64,000 bases of DNA. Source: Gammaproteobacteria bacterium (GTDB lineage: Bacteria > Pseudomonadota > Gammaproteobacteria > Steroidobacterales > Foliamicaceae). The stretch is taken from positions 182,263 through 246,262 of the forward strand of contig WTGP01000026.1 of assembly GCA_011523505.1 (NCBI GenBank). The letters run 5' to 3'. Both the position numbers and the translations under genes were made by a program. This document shows positions 19,598 to 27,569 of the stretch, in pieces (position 1 is the stretch's first letter; each line of letters opens with the position of its first letter). The notes beneath the pieces are model-generated. The model worked only from the letters and a program-made list of their open reading frames with translations, was not told the DNA's origin and ran no database searches.

Positions 19598-20784
19598 ACC
19601 TCTGGCGGGCATTCACGTTCATCGTTGTGGGCCTGTGGCGGGCCTTCGTGTTCAGCCTTTCCTGGGTACCTCCGTTGCTGCGCCTGGTGCGGTTCTGGTT
19701 CCGGCGGACCTCGGCGATCGTCGACAAGGAAATACGGCAGTTGTTTCGCGAGCGGCTGACGCTGGGAATGATCGTGGGACTGCCGCTCATCCAGATCGTC
19801 CTGTTCGGTTACGCCATCAACACCGACGTGCGCCACATGGCCGCCGGGCTGGTGGACCACGCGGACACCTCGATGTCGCGCCAACTCGTGGGCTCTCTGG
19901 AAGCAAGCCAGGTTCTGGATTTCGTCAGCCGGTCGGGCGACGTGGCCGAAATGCTGGGGGAGATGCGCCGCGGAGACCTGCGCACCGTGCTCTACATCCC
20001 GGCGGATTTCGAGCGTCGCCTGAGCGACGGCGACCGTCCGCTGGCGCAACTGATGGTCGATGCCGGCGATCCGACCATCATCAGCGCGATCGAGCGGCTG
20101 GTGCAGTTTCTGCCGTCGCCGCGCGCCCAAACCGGACAGCCGGACATGCCCCTGGCCCTGCGTTTCTACTACAACCCCGAACGGCGCTCGGCCGTGCAGA
20201 TCGTGCCCGCCCTGGTGGGCCTGATTCTCAACTTCACGATGATCGTGTTCACGGCGGTCGCAGTGGTGCGCGAGCGCGAGCGCGGCAACCTGGAGTTCCT
20301 GATTACCACGCCGGTGCGCAACTACGAGCTGATGCTGGGCAAGATCGCCCCCTACATCCTGATCGGGCTGATCCAGGTGTCGATCGTCTATTTCGCCGGA
20401 ACCTGGCTGTTCCGCGTGCCGACCGTGGGGTCCCTGCTGGATCTCTATATAGCCAGCCTTGTTTTCGTTGCCGCCACGCTCGGCATCGGACTGTCCATAT
20501 CCACTTTCGCCAAATCGCAATTCCAGGCGATCCAGGGCGCGATCTTCTTCATGCTGCCGATGCTGCTGCTTTCGGGTTTCATGTTCCCCTTTGACGGAAT
20601 GCCCAGGGTGGCCCAGTGGGTGGGCCTGCTGTTCCCGATCACGCACTTCGTCGAGGTGGTACGGGGCATCATCCTTCGCGGCGCGACGCTGGCCGACCTG
20701 GCACCGCAGATGTACGCCATTTCGGGGCTGTTCCTGGTGTCGATCGCGATTCCGGTACTGCGATTCACCAAGCGTCTGGATTAG
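19594..20784 (+). CDS. ABC-2 type exporter permease
   Basis: This 396-residue membrane protein begins with a cytoplasmic amphipathic region, one membrane helix (LTLGMIVGLPLIQIVLFGYAI), a large extracytoplasmic loop, then five helices near the C-terminus, as in YhhJ/YbhR permeases. The ABC-2 signature region includes VVRERERGNLEFLITTPVRN. GTG at 19594 is selected because it overlaps the ATPase stop; the longer upstream frame has no homology. It is the last gene of the export operon and is followed by tRNA-Ser. Confidence 0.88.
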   Translation: MNLWRAFTFIVVGLWRAFVFSLSWVPPLLRLVRFWFRRTSAIVDKEIRQLFRERLTLGMIVGLPLIQIVLFGYAINTDVRHMAAGLVDHADTSMSRQLVGSLEASQVLDFVSRSGDVAEMLGEMRRGDLRTVLYIPADFERRLSDGDRPLAQLMVDAGDPTIISAIERLVQFLPSPRAQTGQPDMPLALRFYYNPERRSAVQIVPALVGLILNFTMIVFTAVAVVRERERGNLEFLITTPVRNYELMLGKIAPYILIGLIQVSIVYFAGTWLFRVPTVGSLLDLYIASLVFVAATLGIGLSISTFAKSQFQAIQGAIFFMLPMLLLSGFMFPFDGMPRVAQWVGLLFPITHFVEVVRGIILRGATLADLAPQMYAISGLFLVSIAIPVLRFTKRLD

Positions 20785-20817
20785 CGGGACGCTACAGCGG
20801 AACAAGAGACGGCGCAA

Positions 20818-20823
20818 TATAAT
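20818..20823 (+). promoter_or_regulatory. -10 box upstream of tRNA-Ser
   Basis: A perfect TATAAT lies nine bases before the first base of the mature tRNA, the expected distance for a tRNA promoter. No good -35 box is visible at 16-18 bases upstream. Confidence 0.5.
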
Positions 20824-20831
20824 CCGCCCCC

Positions 20832-20919
20832 GGAGGGATGCCGGAGAGGCCTAACGGCGCTGATTCGAAATCAGATGGGGGCGATCCGCCCCACGTGGGT
20901 TCGAATCCCACTCCCTCCG
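20832..20919 (+). tRNA. tRNA-Ser (anticodon CGA)
   Basis: The acceptor stem pairs GGAGGGA (20832-20838) with TCCCTCC (20912-20918), with discriminator G at 20919. The anticodon arm CTGA/TCAG encloses the loop TTCGAAA, giving anticodon CGA for UCG codons. A long variable arm (GGGGGCGATCCGCCCC) marks it as a class II tRNA, and the T arm is GTGGG-TTCGAAT-CCCAC. CCA is not encoded. A lower-GC gene block starts 15 bases downstream. Confidence 0.96.
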
Positions 20920-20933
20920 CCGCCATCCGTGGA

Positions 20934-21959
20934 TCACAAGTTTCCGACCAGGTTCCAGGCGTTTCTGTCCGGCGCAATGAACGAAATGCTTGGAGCGCCA
21001 TATTCGTTTCCGCACACGTCGGTTACGTCGGTGGCGCCGCCGTCGATAACGCGGGCACGGTAATTGTCAATGTCACGAACCTGATAGGTGAAGAGCGACA
21101 TGCCAAGCGAACCCGGACGGCTCTTGTTGTAAACGTCAGGCATTTCCGCGCTTTCGGCCATGCGTACGATCTTCAGGCGCCCGGACAAATGGCCTGAAAT
21201 GTCGAGTGACGAGCGCGGGTCATCAAAGTCATGAATGTGATAAACCTCGTCGTCGCTCAGGGCAAAAGTCGCCTTGTTGCCGGGAGCACAGGTCGGCTTG
21301 CCTCCAAGGCTGTGTTCTTTCTGCTTCAGCAGGCCGAGGCAACGATCATAGAACGCAAGTTTTGAAGGGTCGTCCGAGCGGATCATGATGCCGTGATGGG
21401 TGAACTGACTGGTTTTCAGGAAGCTATCGTCATCAATCAGGCCGTAAGTCGGCTTTTCGTAGTTGTAGCGCTCGAACAGCGCCAATCGATGAAAAGGATG
21501 CGTGACAATACCTTCACGAATACCAATGGGGTTGGAGAAAAAGGGCTGACCCTTGTCCATCGCATACACTTGCAACCAATGCGGAATTATGTAGTTCCAG
21601 GGTTGCCCCAGAGCGATCGCATCCTCCACATGGTTGAGAATGTTCAGAATGCTTCGTGTCAGGACAACACCCCACCGTCCGCCATCCTGACGCAAGTGTT
21701 TTGTGATGCCGATACCGGCATTGACCGGTTTGTCCCACTGCATGAGGCGCAGGAAGCTGTGGTCCGTGTCCAGATGTTGCATCTGGACCGAAGTCAGCGC
21801 TGAATCGACGCCATAAAGACCTTTTGCTGCCCGGGCGGACAGTGAACCTTGCCGGGTAACCTTGTATCCAAACTGTCCCCAGAACTTTGTGCCCTCTTTA
21901 AGGTCCGGCACGCCTATGCAACTCTCGTACAAGCCACGAATCTGCGGTGTCCCGGTCAC
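20934..21959 (-). CDS. VOC-superfamily protein (glyoxalase/dioxygenase fold)
   Basis: About 341 residues form two vicinal-oxygen-chelate modules, seen at RGLYESCIGVPDLKEGTKFW (N-terminal half) and FTHHGIMIRSDDPSKLAFYD with SLFTYQVRDIDNYRARVIDGG (C-terminal half). The fold is shared by glyoxalase I and extradiol dioxygenases; substrate and activity are not decidable. The frame opens at GTG 21986, but GTG at 21959 has GGAG eight bases upstream and fits the domain start, so it is preferred. It is divergent from the MFS gene and ends 15 bases from tRNA-Ser. Confidence 0.72.
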   Translation of the reverse strand: MTGTPQIRGLYESCIGVPDLKEGTKFWGQFGYKVTRQGSLSARAAKGLYGVDSALTSVQMQHLDTDHSFLRLMQWDKPVNAGIGITKHLRQDGGRWGVVLTRSILNILNHVEDAIALGQPWNYIIPHWLQVYAMDKGQPFFSNPIGIREGIVTHPFHRLALFERYNYEKPTYGLIDDDSFLKTSQFTHHGIMIRSDDPSKLAFYDRCLGLLKQKEHSLGGKPTCAPGNKATFALSDDEVYHIHDFDDPRSSLDISGHLSGRLKIVRMAESAEMPDVYNKSRPGSLGMSLFTYQVRDIDNYRARVIDGGATDVTDVCGNEYGAPSISFIAPDRNAWNLVGNL

Positions 21960-22000
21960 GGTGTTTTCTCCATGTCTGCTGCCCACCCCAGGCGTCGACG

Positions 22001-23353
22001 ATGAGTTTGATCGACGGTAACACTTGCGGTCAAGCCGGCCACGATCGACGGTGGCCCTCGCCAGGTTACAGCTGGTACATGGTCGCGCTGCTGACCATTG
22101 TCTATATTTTCTCGTTCATCGACAGGTTCATTCTTGGCCTGCTCATTCAGCCCATACAGGCTGATCTTGGTCTCACGGATACGCAAATCGGACTATTGCT
22201 GGGGCCGGCATTCGCCATCTTTTATGTCCTGATGGGTTTGCCCTTCGGCTGGCTGGCGGACCGCAAACGCAGAACGTTCATCGTGGCTGCCGGTTTGGCA
22301 ATCTGGTCTGCGGCTACCGCGGTGTCCGGTCTGGCGCGGTCCTTCCTGGCGCTGTTTATTGCGCGCATGTCGGTTGGAGTGGGTGAAGCCTCCCTCAGCC
22401 CCTGCGCCATGTCCCTGATGGCCGATTGTTTCCCGAAAGAGAAACGTGGCAAACCCATTGCCTTTTATTCAATGGCAATTTCCCTCGGAGCAGGTATTGC
22501 CGCCCTGACGGGGGCCGCGGTCATCGCCTGGGCTATGCAATCGGACTACGTTTCCGTTCCGGGATTGGGTGATCTGGCGCCCTGGAGGGTGAGCCTGCTG
22601 GTTGTGGGCTTACCGGGTCTATTGCTGGTGCCCTTGGTTTTATTCTTGAGAGAACCTGAACGCACAGTGGACACCGTCACCTCCAACGCGCAGGGCATCG
22701 GTTACCGTGCCGTCTTCAGCTATATCCGCAGTCGTCCGGCCAGTCTTTTCGGAGTGGTCTGGGTTTTTGGGTATGTGATTCTGATCGGCTTCAGCTCCAG
22801 TTGGGGGGCCGCGGCATTCGCCAGAACATGGGGCTGGTCGCCGGTTCAATATGGTCAGGCCATCGGCATATTGTTCATCGTGCTGGGGCCGCTTGCCGTA
22901 AACCTTGGCGGCTGGATGTCCGACAGGCTGTTGCAAAAAGGCCGAACTGCGGCGCCTTTGCTAGTTGGCTTGTATGGAGTGCCTGTAATGACGGTTGCTG
23001 GGGTCATTTGGCCCCTGATGCCGTCCGCAGGCCTGGCGCTCATTTTCCTTGGCGTGATGCTTGCCGCCGTCGCCCTGTCCACCGCAACGGGCGTAACCGC
23101 GCTCCTGAATATCATTCCATCCAATATCCGCGGTCAGTCCGTCGCCGTTTATTACATGGCCACCGCTTTGCTTGGACAGGGCCTTGGTCCGTTATGCATC
23201 GGGCTTATGAACGATTACGTGTTCGGATACGACAATCTGCGTTACTCGATGGCATCCTTGCCCGTGATTTTCGGCATTCCCCTGTTTCTTGCCGTGCCGT
23301 GGATTTTGAAGAACTATCGCCATTCTTTCGAGGAACTGAATAGCCCTCAGTGA
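22001..23353 (+). CDS. MFS transporter (Spinster-like)
   Basis: This 450-residue protein has twelve predicted membrane helices. The first is VALLTIVYIFSFIDRFILGL, and the MFS A-motif region is GLPFGWLADRKRRTFIV. The sequence IQADLGLTDTQIGLL followed by a P-F-G-W-L-A-D-R loop is typical of the Spinster-related group, whose members carry lipids, sugars or organic anions in different organisms. It shares a divergent control region with the VOC gene and overlaps the rhodanese gene by four bases, suggesting a common function in uptake and processing of one compound. The substrate is not known. Confidence 0.85.
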   Translation: MSLIDGNTCGQAGHDRRWPSPGYSWYMVALLTIVYIFSFIDRFILGLLIQPIQADLGLTDTQIGLLLGPAFAIFYVLMGLPFGWLADRKRRTFIVAAGLAIWSAATAVSGLARSFLALFIARMSVGVGEASLSPCAMSLMADCFPKEKRGKPIAFYSMAISLGAGIAALTGAAVIAWAMQSDYVSVPGLGDLAPWRVSLLVVGLPGLLLVPLVLFLREPERTVDTVTSNAQGIGYRAVFSYIRSRPASLFGVVWVFGYVILIGFSSSWGAAAFARTWGWSPVQYGQAIGILFIVLGPLAVNLGGWMSDRLLQKGRTAAPLLVGLYGVPVMTVAGVIWPLMPSAGLALIFLGVMLAAVALSTATGVTALLNIIPSNIRGQSVAVYYMATALLGQGLGPLCIGLMNDYVFGYDNLRYSMASLPVIFGIPLFLAVPWILKNYRHSFEELNSPQ

Positions 23354-23640
23354 TTACGCCGGAGCAACTTGGCGACCTATTGAATTCGGGCGCACAACCC
23401 ATTCTGATTGACGTGCGGGAACCGGTGGAATTCAAGCAGGGTCACATCGCCGGCGCCAGGAATGTCCCCCTGACGGCACTGTCCGACGTTGTCGCGGACT
23501 ATGATCCGAATGACGAAATTGTTTTTATATGCCAGTCAGGAATGCGCAGCCTTCAAGCCGCCAGTTTCTGGAACAGTCTTGGATACAGGAAAGCGATGAA
23601 TCTGGAGGGTGGCATGGATGCCTGGACCGCCGCCCAGTAA
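23350..23640 (+). CDS. Single-domain rhodanese-like protein
   Basis: This 96-residue protein is one rhodanese domain: LIDVREPVEFKQGHIAGARNV at the N-terminus and the active-site loop CQSGMRS with its persulfide-forming cysteine. Such proteins carry sulfane sulfur. The GTG start overlaps the MFS stop (GTGA), so it is translated from the same transcript. It ends the lower-GC block. The sulfur acceptor is not apparent from the context. Confidence 0.88.
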   Translation: MITPEQLGDLLNSGAQPILIDVREPVEFKQGHIAGARNVPLTALSDVVADYDPNDEIVFICQSGMRSLQAASFWNSLGYRKAMNLEGGMDAWTAAQ

Positions 23641-23677
23641 GGCTGGGCCGGCCAATCATCCCGGGGAGCTCCTCGCT

Positions 23678-23683
23678 TATAAT
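23678..23683 (+). promoter_or_regulatory. -10-like box upstream of the HMG-CoA synthase gene
   Basis: TATAAT lies 75 bases before the ATG at 23758 in the intergenic region. No convincing -35 element is seen at the right distance, so this is only a candidate. Confidence 0.3.
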
Positions 23684-23757
23684 CGATTTGACTGCGGGGG
23701 GCTTGTCATGAGCACATTTCGCCCTGCGCACGCTCGACAAAAGGGTAAAAGCACGTC

Positions 23758-25248
23758 ATGGCACTTCAGCGAACCCCTCCGGCCCGCAGGGCGCAGCAAG
23801 ACGCAGGGATCACCGCCGGCATCAGCGGCATGGCGATGGACCTGCCGCCGTACCGGGTCAGCCTGGAGGACTGGTGCGGTTGGACCGGCGCCTCCTGGGA
23901 CAAGATTTCCGCCGTGGTCGGCCATGCCTTCCGGGTGCCCGGTCCCGCGCAAAGCGTCTATACGATGGCCGCGAACGCGGCGCTGAAGCTGATTCGCCAG
24001 AACGATGTGGATCCGGCCCGGATCGGGCTGCTTGCGCTGGGGACCGAATCGAGCAACGACAACTCCGCAGGGTCCATCATCATTAAGGGCATGCTCGACC
24101 AGGCGCTGGACGACCATGGATTGCCGCGCCTTTCGCAACATTGCGAAGTCCCGGAAATAAAACACGCCTGCCTGGGCGGCGTCTATGCGCTCAAGAACGC
24201 CGTGCGTCACTGCCTACTCGAGGATTCCGCGGCGATCGTCATCTGTTCCGATCTTGCCCTCTACGCCCGCGGCAGTTCCGGCGAGCCCACCCAGGGCGCC
24301 GGCGCCGTGGCGCTGCTGGTGGAGCGCAACCCGGCCCTGGCCAGTCTGGAGCTTGGGCACGCGGGACGCGCCTCGGACTACCGGATCTCCGATTTCCGCA
24401 AGCCTCTGATGGACGCGGACCGGCGGCCGCGCTCCAACCTTCACTACCCGGTGTTCAACGGCCGTTTCTCGACGTACTGCTATCTGGACCAGGTCCGCAA
24501 CGCGCTGTCGCACCTGTACCAGCGCCGTGGGGTGTCGCCGGCGGAGTGGCTGCAGGAACTGCGGGCCGTATTCTTTCACCGTCCCTACCGGCGCATGCCG
24601 CAAAGCGCCTTTGCGCTGGTGCGATTGTGCGCGGAGGCGCTCAGTCATGGTGACGGTTCCCGCCTGCTGAAACGGCTTTGTCCCGAAACCGGAGTCGCGC
24701 TCGACGAAGCCCTCGGTGAAATGCGCGAGCGGCACGAATTGCCGAAGCACGATGCGGACGGACCCGGCGCCTGGAACCCGTTTCGCAGGACCAACGAACT
24801 CATGAAAGGGCTGCGCGCCACGCCCGAATTCGAGGAACTGGTGTTGCATCCACTCCGCTGGGGCGACGACAACATGATGCAGTTGGGGAACATTTATTCG
24901 GGCGCATTGTTCGCCTGGCTGGCGGCAGGGCTTGAGGAAGCCGCCCGGGCCGGAGAGAGCTGGGCGGGGGACGAGATCCTGCTGATCGGTTACGGCAGCG
25001 GAGACGCCGCCGAGGCCCTGCCCATGCGCGTATGCGACGGCTGGAAGGAAGCGGCCGGGCGCATTCATTTCAACAAGGCCCTGGAGCCGGCCTACGACCT
25101 CAGCCGCAGCCAGTACGAGGCGCTGCACGCCGGACTTGCGGTGGATGACCTGCCGAGCCCGCCGGGTTTCCGCGTGGAGAGCATCGGAACGAAAACCGGT
25201 CAGGATTTTCAGGACGAGGGCATCGAATACTACGCGTATTCGGCCTGA
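23758..25248 (+). CDS. Hydroxymethylglutaryl-CoA synthase-family protein
   Basis: This 496-residue thiolase-fold enzyme has the three catalytic positions of HMG-CoA synthase: E97 in LGTESSNDNS, the acyl-accepting C138 in IKHACLGGVYAL, and H274 in FFHRPYRRMPQ, plus the late GNIYSGALFAWLAAGLE segment. HMG-CoA synthase condenses acetyl-CoA with acetoacetyl-CoA, the first dedicated step of the mevalonate route; relatives add beta-branches to polyketides. It is longer than S. aureus MvaS (about 388 residues), with added sequence between the catalytic residues. No HMG-CoA reductase or polyketide genes are in the window. Composition is high-GC, unlike the upstream block. Confidence 0.75.
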   Translation: MALQRTPPARRAQQDAGITAGISGMAMDLPPYRVSLEDWCGWTGASWDKISAVVGHAFRVPGPAQSVYTMAANAALKLIRQNDVDPARIGLLALGTESSNDNSAGSIIIKGMLDQALDDHGLPRLSQHCEVPEIKHACLGGVYALKNAVRHCLLEDSAAIVICSDLALYARGSSGEPTQGAGAVALLVERNPALASLELGHAGRASDYRISDFRKPLMDADRRPRSNLHYPVFNGRFSTYCYLDQVRNALSHLYQRRGVSPAEWLQELRAVFFHRPYRRMPQSAFALVRLCAEALSHGDGSRLLKRLCPETGVALDEALGEMRERHELPKHDADGPGAWNPFRRTNELMKGLRATPEFEELVLHPLRWGDDNMMQLGNIYSGALFAWLAAGLEEAARAGESWAGDEILLIGYGSGDAAEALPMRVCDGWKEAAGRIHFNKALEPAYDLSRSQYEALHAGLAVDDLPSPPGFRVESIGTKTGQDFQDEGIEYYAYSA

Positions 25249-25267
25249 TCCGGCCCTGCGCGGGGCC

Positions 25268-25286
25268 AACGCGCCGGGGGCGCGTT
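25268..25286. repeat. Perfect hairpin after the HMG-CoA synthase gene
   Basis: AACGCGCC pairs perfectly with GGCGCGTT around a GGG loop. A second small GGCCC/GGGCC hairpin lies just upstream (about 25252-25267). No T-run follows, so an intrinsic terminator is possible but not typical. Confidence 0.55.
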
Positions 25287-25343
25287 GACAACCACCGGGC
25301 TGCTAGAATTGCGCGAACAGGTGCGTCCTGGGAGAAGAGTTTG

Positions 25344-25934
25344 ATGTTGCGACCTCGACCTGTCACGCTGGCGATGCTCGTGGTTATTGCGGTGGTCTTT
25401 CGGCTGATGCCGTACCTGCTGCATACGCTCGGTGTCCCCATCGACCCGGAAAACACCGTTTACCCGTGGAATTTCTCGCCGATACTGCCGCTGTGCATCT
25501 TCGGCGCCGCCTGTTTCACCAGGCGCAGCATCGCCTACCTTGCGCCCCTGGCGATCTACCTGGCGGGCGACCTGGGCATATGGGCGATTTCGGGGCGGGC
25601 CGACTGGGCCTTCTACGCCGATCAGCCGGTCACTTACCTTTCGGTGCTCCTGGTCGTCAGCTGCGGTTTCATCGCCCGCTCGCAGCGATCCTGGGGAAGG
25701 ATAGCCGTTGCCGGACTGGGTTCGGCCGTCCTTTTCTTCGTCGTCTCGAATTTCGGCACCTGGGCGCTGGGCACGACCTACCCGAAGACCTGGGCCGGAC
25801 TGGTGGAGTGTTACGTGATGGCGATCCCGTTTTTCCGCAACACCCTGATCAGCATGGGGGTTTTCCTGCCGTTGCTCTTCAGCAGGCTGGCGCTGCGCAG
25901 GTCCGCACCGGTAGCAGCCGTCCGCGCCGCATAA
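25344..25934 (+). CDS. Small integral membrane protein (DUF6580-like, possible vitamin transporter component)
   Basis: This 196-residue protein has five to six hydrophobic helices, such as LAMLVVIAVVFRLMPYLL, FSPILPLCIFGAACF and SVLLVVSCGFIARS, with conserved-looking N-T-V-Y-P-W-N-F-S-P after helix 1. It resembles the DUF6580 group, which is similar in layout to substrate-binding (S) components of ECF transporters. The ATG at 25344 has GGAGAAGAG upstream. The next gene, 12 bases on, encodes a BtuF-like cobalamin-binding protein, so a role in corrinoid handling is inferred from context. Confidence 0.65.
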   Translation: MLRPRPVTLAMLVVIAVVFRLMPYLLHTLGVPIDPENTVYPWNFSPILPLCIFGAACFTRRSIAYLAPLAIYLAGDLGIWAISGRADWAFYADQPVTYLSVLLVVSCGFIARSQRSWGRIAVAGLGSAVLFFVVSNFGTWALGTTYPKTWAGLVECYVMAIPFFRNTLISMGVFLPLLFSRLALRRSAPVAAVRAA

Positions 25935-25946
25935 GCAAGAAACTCG

Positions 25947-26882
25947 ATGGGCGAACAACGGATCGTTTCGCTTATCGCCAGCGCCACGGAAATCGTGGCC
26001 GCGCTGGGTTTCGAGAAGCAGCTGGTCGGCCGCTCTCATGAGTGCGATTTTCCGCCGGCCGTTGCCGGCATTCCGGTATGTTCCGCCTCGAAGATAGACG
26101 CCCGGGCGTCCAGCCGGCGTATCGACGCGCAGGTAAGGGCGCTGGTCGACCAGGCGCTGTCGGTCTACCGTGTGGACGCGGAGCTACTGGATCGCCTGGC
26201 GCCGGACCTGATCATCACGCAGTCGCAGTGCGAGGTCTGCGCCGTCAGCCTGGCCGACGTGCAGCAGGCCGTGGGCGAACTGGTGTCCTCCAGGCCGGAG
26301 GTCGTGTCGCTGGAGCCGATGGACCTGGATGACGTCTGGAAGGACATCCGCCGGGTGGCCGGGGCGCTTGAAGACGCCGGTAGCGGCGAGCAGCTCGTGA
26401 ACAGCCTGATGGCGAGGCTAAGCGACCTCGGCAGGCGGGCAAAGCGGCTTGCGTCACGGCCGAGTATTGCCTGCATCGAGTGGATAGACCCGCTCATGTT
26501 CGCCGCCAACTGGGTGCCTTCGCTGGTGGAAATCGCGGCGGGCCGGATCATGATGGGGGAGGCCGGCCGGCATTCCGGATATTTCGATTTCGGCGAACTG
26601 GTTTCCCGCGATCCCGATGTCGTGGCCATAATGCCCTGCGGTTTCGATATTGCGCAGTCGCTGAAGGAGATGCCGGCGCTCACCGGCCGTACCGGATGGT
26701 CCCGGCTTTCAGCGGTGCGAAACGGGCGGGTGTTCGTGACCGACGGCAACCAGTATTTCAATCGTCCGGGACCGCGCCTGGTCGAGTCGGCGGAAATCCT
26801 GGCCGAACTCCTGCACCCCGAAACCTTCGATTTCAGTCACGAAGGAACCGGCTGGGTGCGCTGGTCCGAGTCGGCAGCCTGA
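25947..26882 (+). CDS. BtuF-like cobalamin-binding protein without signal peptide
   Basis: This 311-residue protein belongs to the periplasmic-binding-protein fold of BtuF/FepB type: IVSLIASATEIVAALGFEKQLVGRS at the start, LLDRLAPDLIITQSQCEVCAV in the first lobe, a long linking helix, and WSRLSAVRNGRVFVTDGNQYF in the second lobe. The N-terminus MGEQRIVSLIASATE has no signal peptide, so as annotated it would stay in the cytoplasm. No BtuC or BtuD is next to it; only the small membrane protein upstream. Ligand is suggested by family resemblance, not proved. Confidence 0.78.
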   Translation: MGEQRIVSLIASATEIVAALGFEKQLVGRSHECDFPPAVAGIPVCSASKIDARASSRRIDAQVRALVDQALSVYRVDAELLDRLAPDLIITQSQCEVCAVSLADVQQAVGELVSSRPEVVSLEPMDLDDVWKDIRRVAGALEDAGSGEQLVNSLMARLSDLGRRAKRLASRPSIACIEWIDPLMFAANWVPSLVEIAAGRIMMGEAGRHSGYFDFGELVSRDPDVVAIMPCGFDIAQSLKEMPALTGRTGWSRLSAVRNGRVFVTDGNQYFNRPGPRLVESAEILAELLHPETFDFSHEGTGWVRWSESAA

Positions 26883-26909
26883 CGCCGGCGCCGCCGCCCG
26901 CGCGGAGTT

Positions 26910-27443
26910 CTAATCCGCCGAACGAACCCCCAGGAGTTCGATTTCGAAGATCAGGGTCGCGCCGGGGCCGATGAGCGGTCCGGCCCCGCGGTCGCCGTAA
27001 GCAAGCTCCGGCGGGATGTAAAGCATCCACTTGTCGCCGACCCGCATGAGCTGCAGGGCTTCCACCCAGCCCGCGATCAGGCGGTTGGCCGGGAATTCCG
27101 CCGGCTGCCCGCGCTGCACGGAACTGTCGAAGACGGTGCCGTCAATCAGCGTGCCGGTGTAATGCACCGTCACCAGGTCGGCGGGAGCGGGACTCGCTCC
27201 GTCACCGGAAACCAGCACTTCGTACTGGAGGCCGGAGTCGGTCGTGATTACATCTTCGCGGGCGCCGTTGCGCCCCAGAAAGTCTTGTCCTGATTCGGTC
27301 ATTACAACGTTCTCCTCACTCCGCGGAGCAGTTTGCGGCGTTTGCGCCTCTTCCGGCGCCTCGCGCGGCGACTCGCAGCCCCAGAAGAGGAGCATGCCGC
27401 ACAGGCACAGGACTTGCGCCAATGGCGCCGATATTCGATTCAT
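26910..27443 (-). CDS. FKBP-type peptidyl-prolyl isomerase lipoprotein
   Basis: This 177-residue protein has a lipoprotein signal peptide with LLFWGC around residue 23, a low-complexity acidic linker, and a C-terminal FKBP domain: VTVHYTGTLIDGTVFDSS, LIAGWVEALQLMRVGDKW and IPPELAYGDRGAGPLIGPGA. FKBPs speed up cis-trans isomerisation of proline bonds and assist folding, here in the periplasm. It is divergent from a TonB-dependent receptor gene, which may be coincidence or a shared envelope role. Confidence 0.92.
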   Translation of the reverse strand: MNRISAPLAQVLCLCGMLLFWGCESPREAPEEAQTPQTAPRSEENVVMTESGQDFLGRNGAREDVITTDSGLQYEVLVSGDGASPAPADLVTVHYTGTLIDGTVFDSSVQRGQPAEFPANRLIAGWVEALQLMRVGDKWMLYIPPELAYGDRGAGPLIGPGATLIFEIELLGVRSAD

Positions 27444-27569
27444 ATGGGGACCTGCGTGCTGACTTGCTGGAAAAGGTACAGCATTTCCCGGCTTATCTGC
27501 CGGCGGCGCTCATCATACGTGCATTAGACTTTGAACAAAACTCGGCACTGTCCGGGACTGTGGGGGAAC

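Larger units (their letters stand above)
20934..23640. other. Lower-GC three-gene block adjoining tRNA-Ser (possible acquired island)
   Basis: The block holds a VOC protein, an MFS transporter and a rhodanese domain protein. Its base composition is clearly below that of the surroundings: bases 22081-22140 contain 29 G+C of 60, against 41 of 60 at 24481-24540 in the next gene, and AT-rich codons such as TTT, ATT and TAT are common. It begins right beside the 3' end of a tRNA gene, a frequent integration point. I see no integrase, no duplicated tRNA 3' end, and no inverted repeats at the borders, so transfer is inferred. Confidence 0.55.

Noticed and set aside
20895..23757. A duplicated tRNA-Ser 3' end marking the far border of the lower-GC block
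   Set aside because: I compared the T arm and acceptor sequence with bases 23600-23757 and saw no copy, so no att repeat is claimed.
25285..25309. TTGACA followed by TAGAAT as a promoter for the membrane protein gene at 25344
   Set aside because: The spacing is 13 bases, too short for sigma-70, and the TTGACA overlaps the arm of a hairpin.
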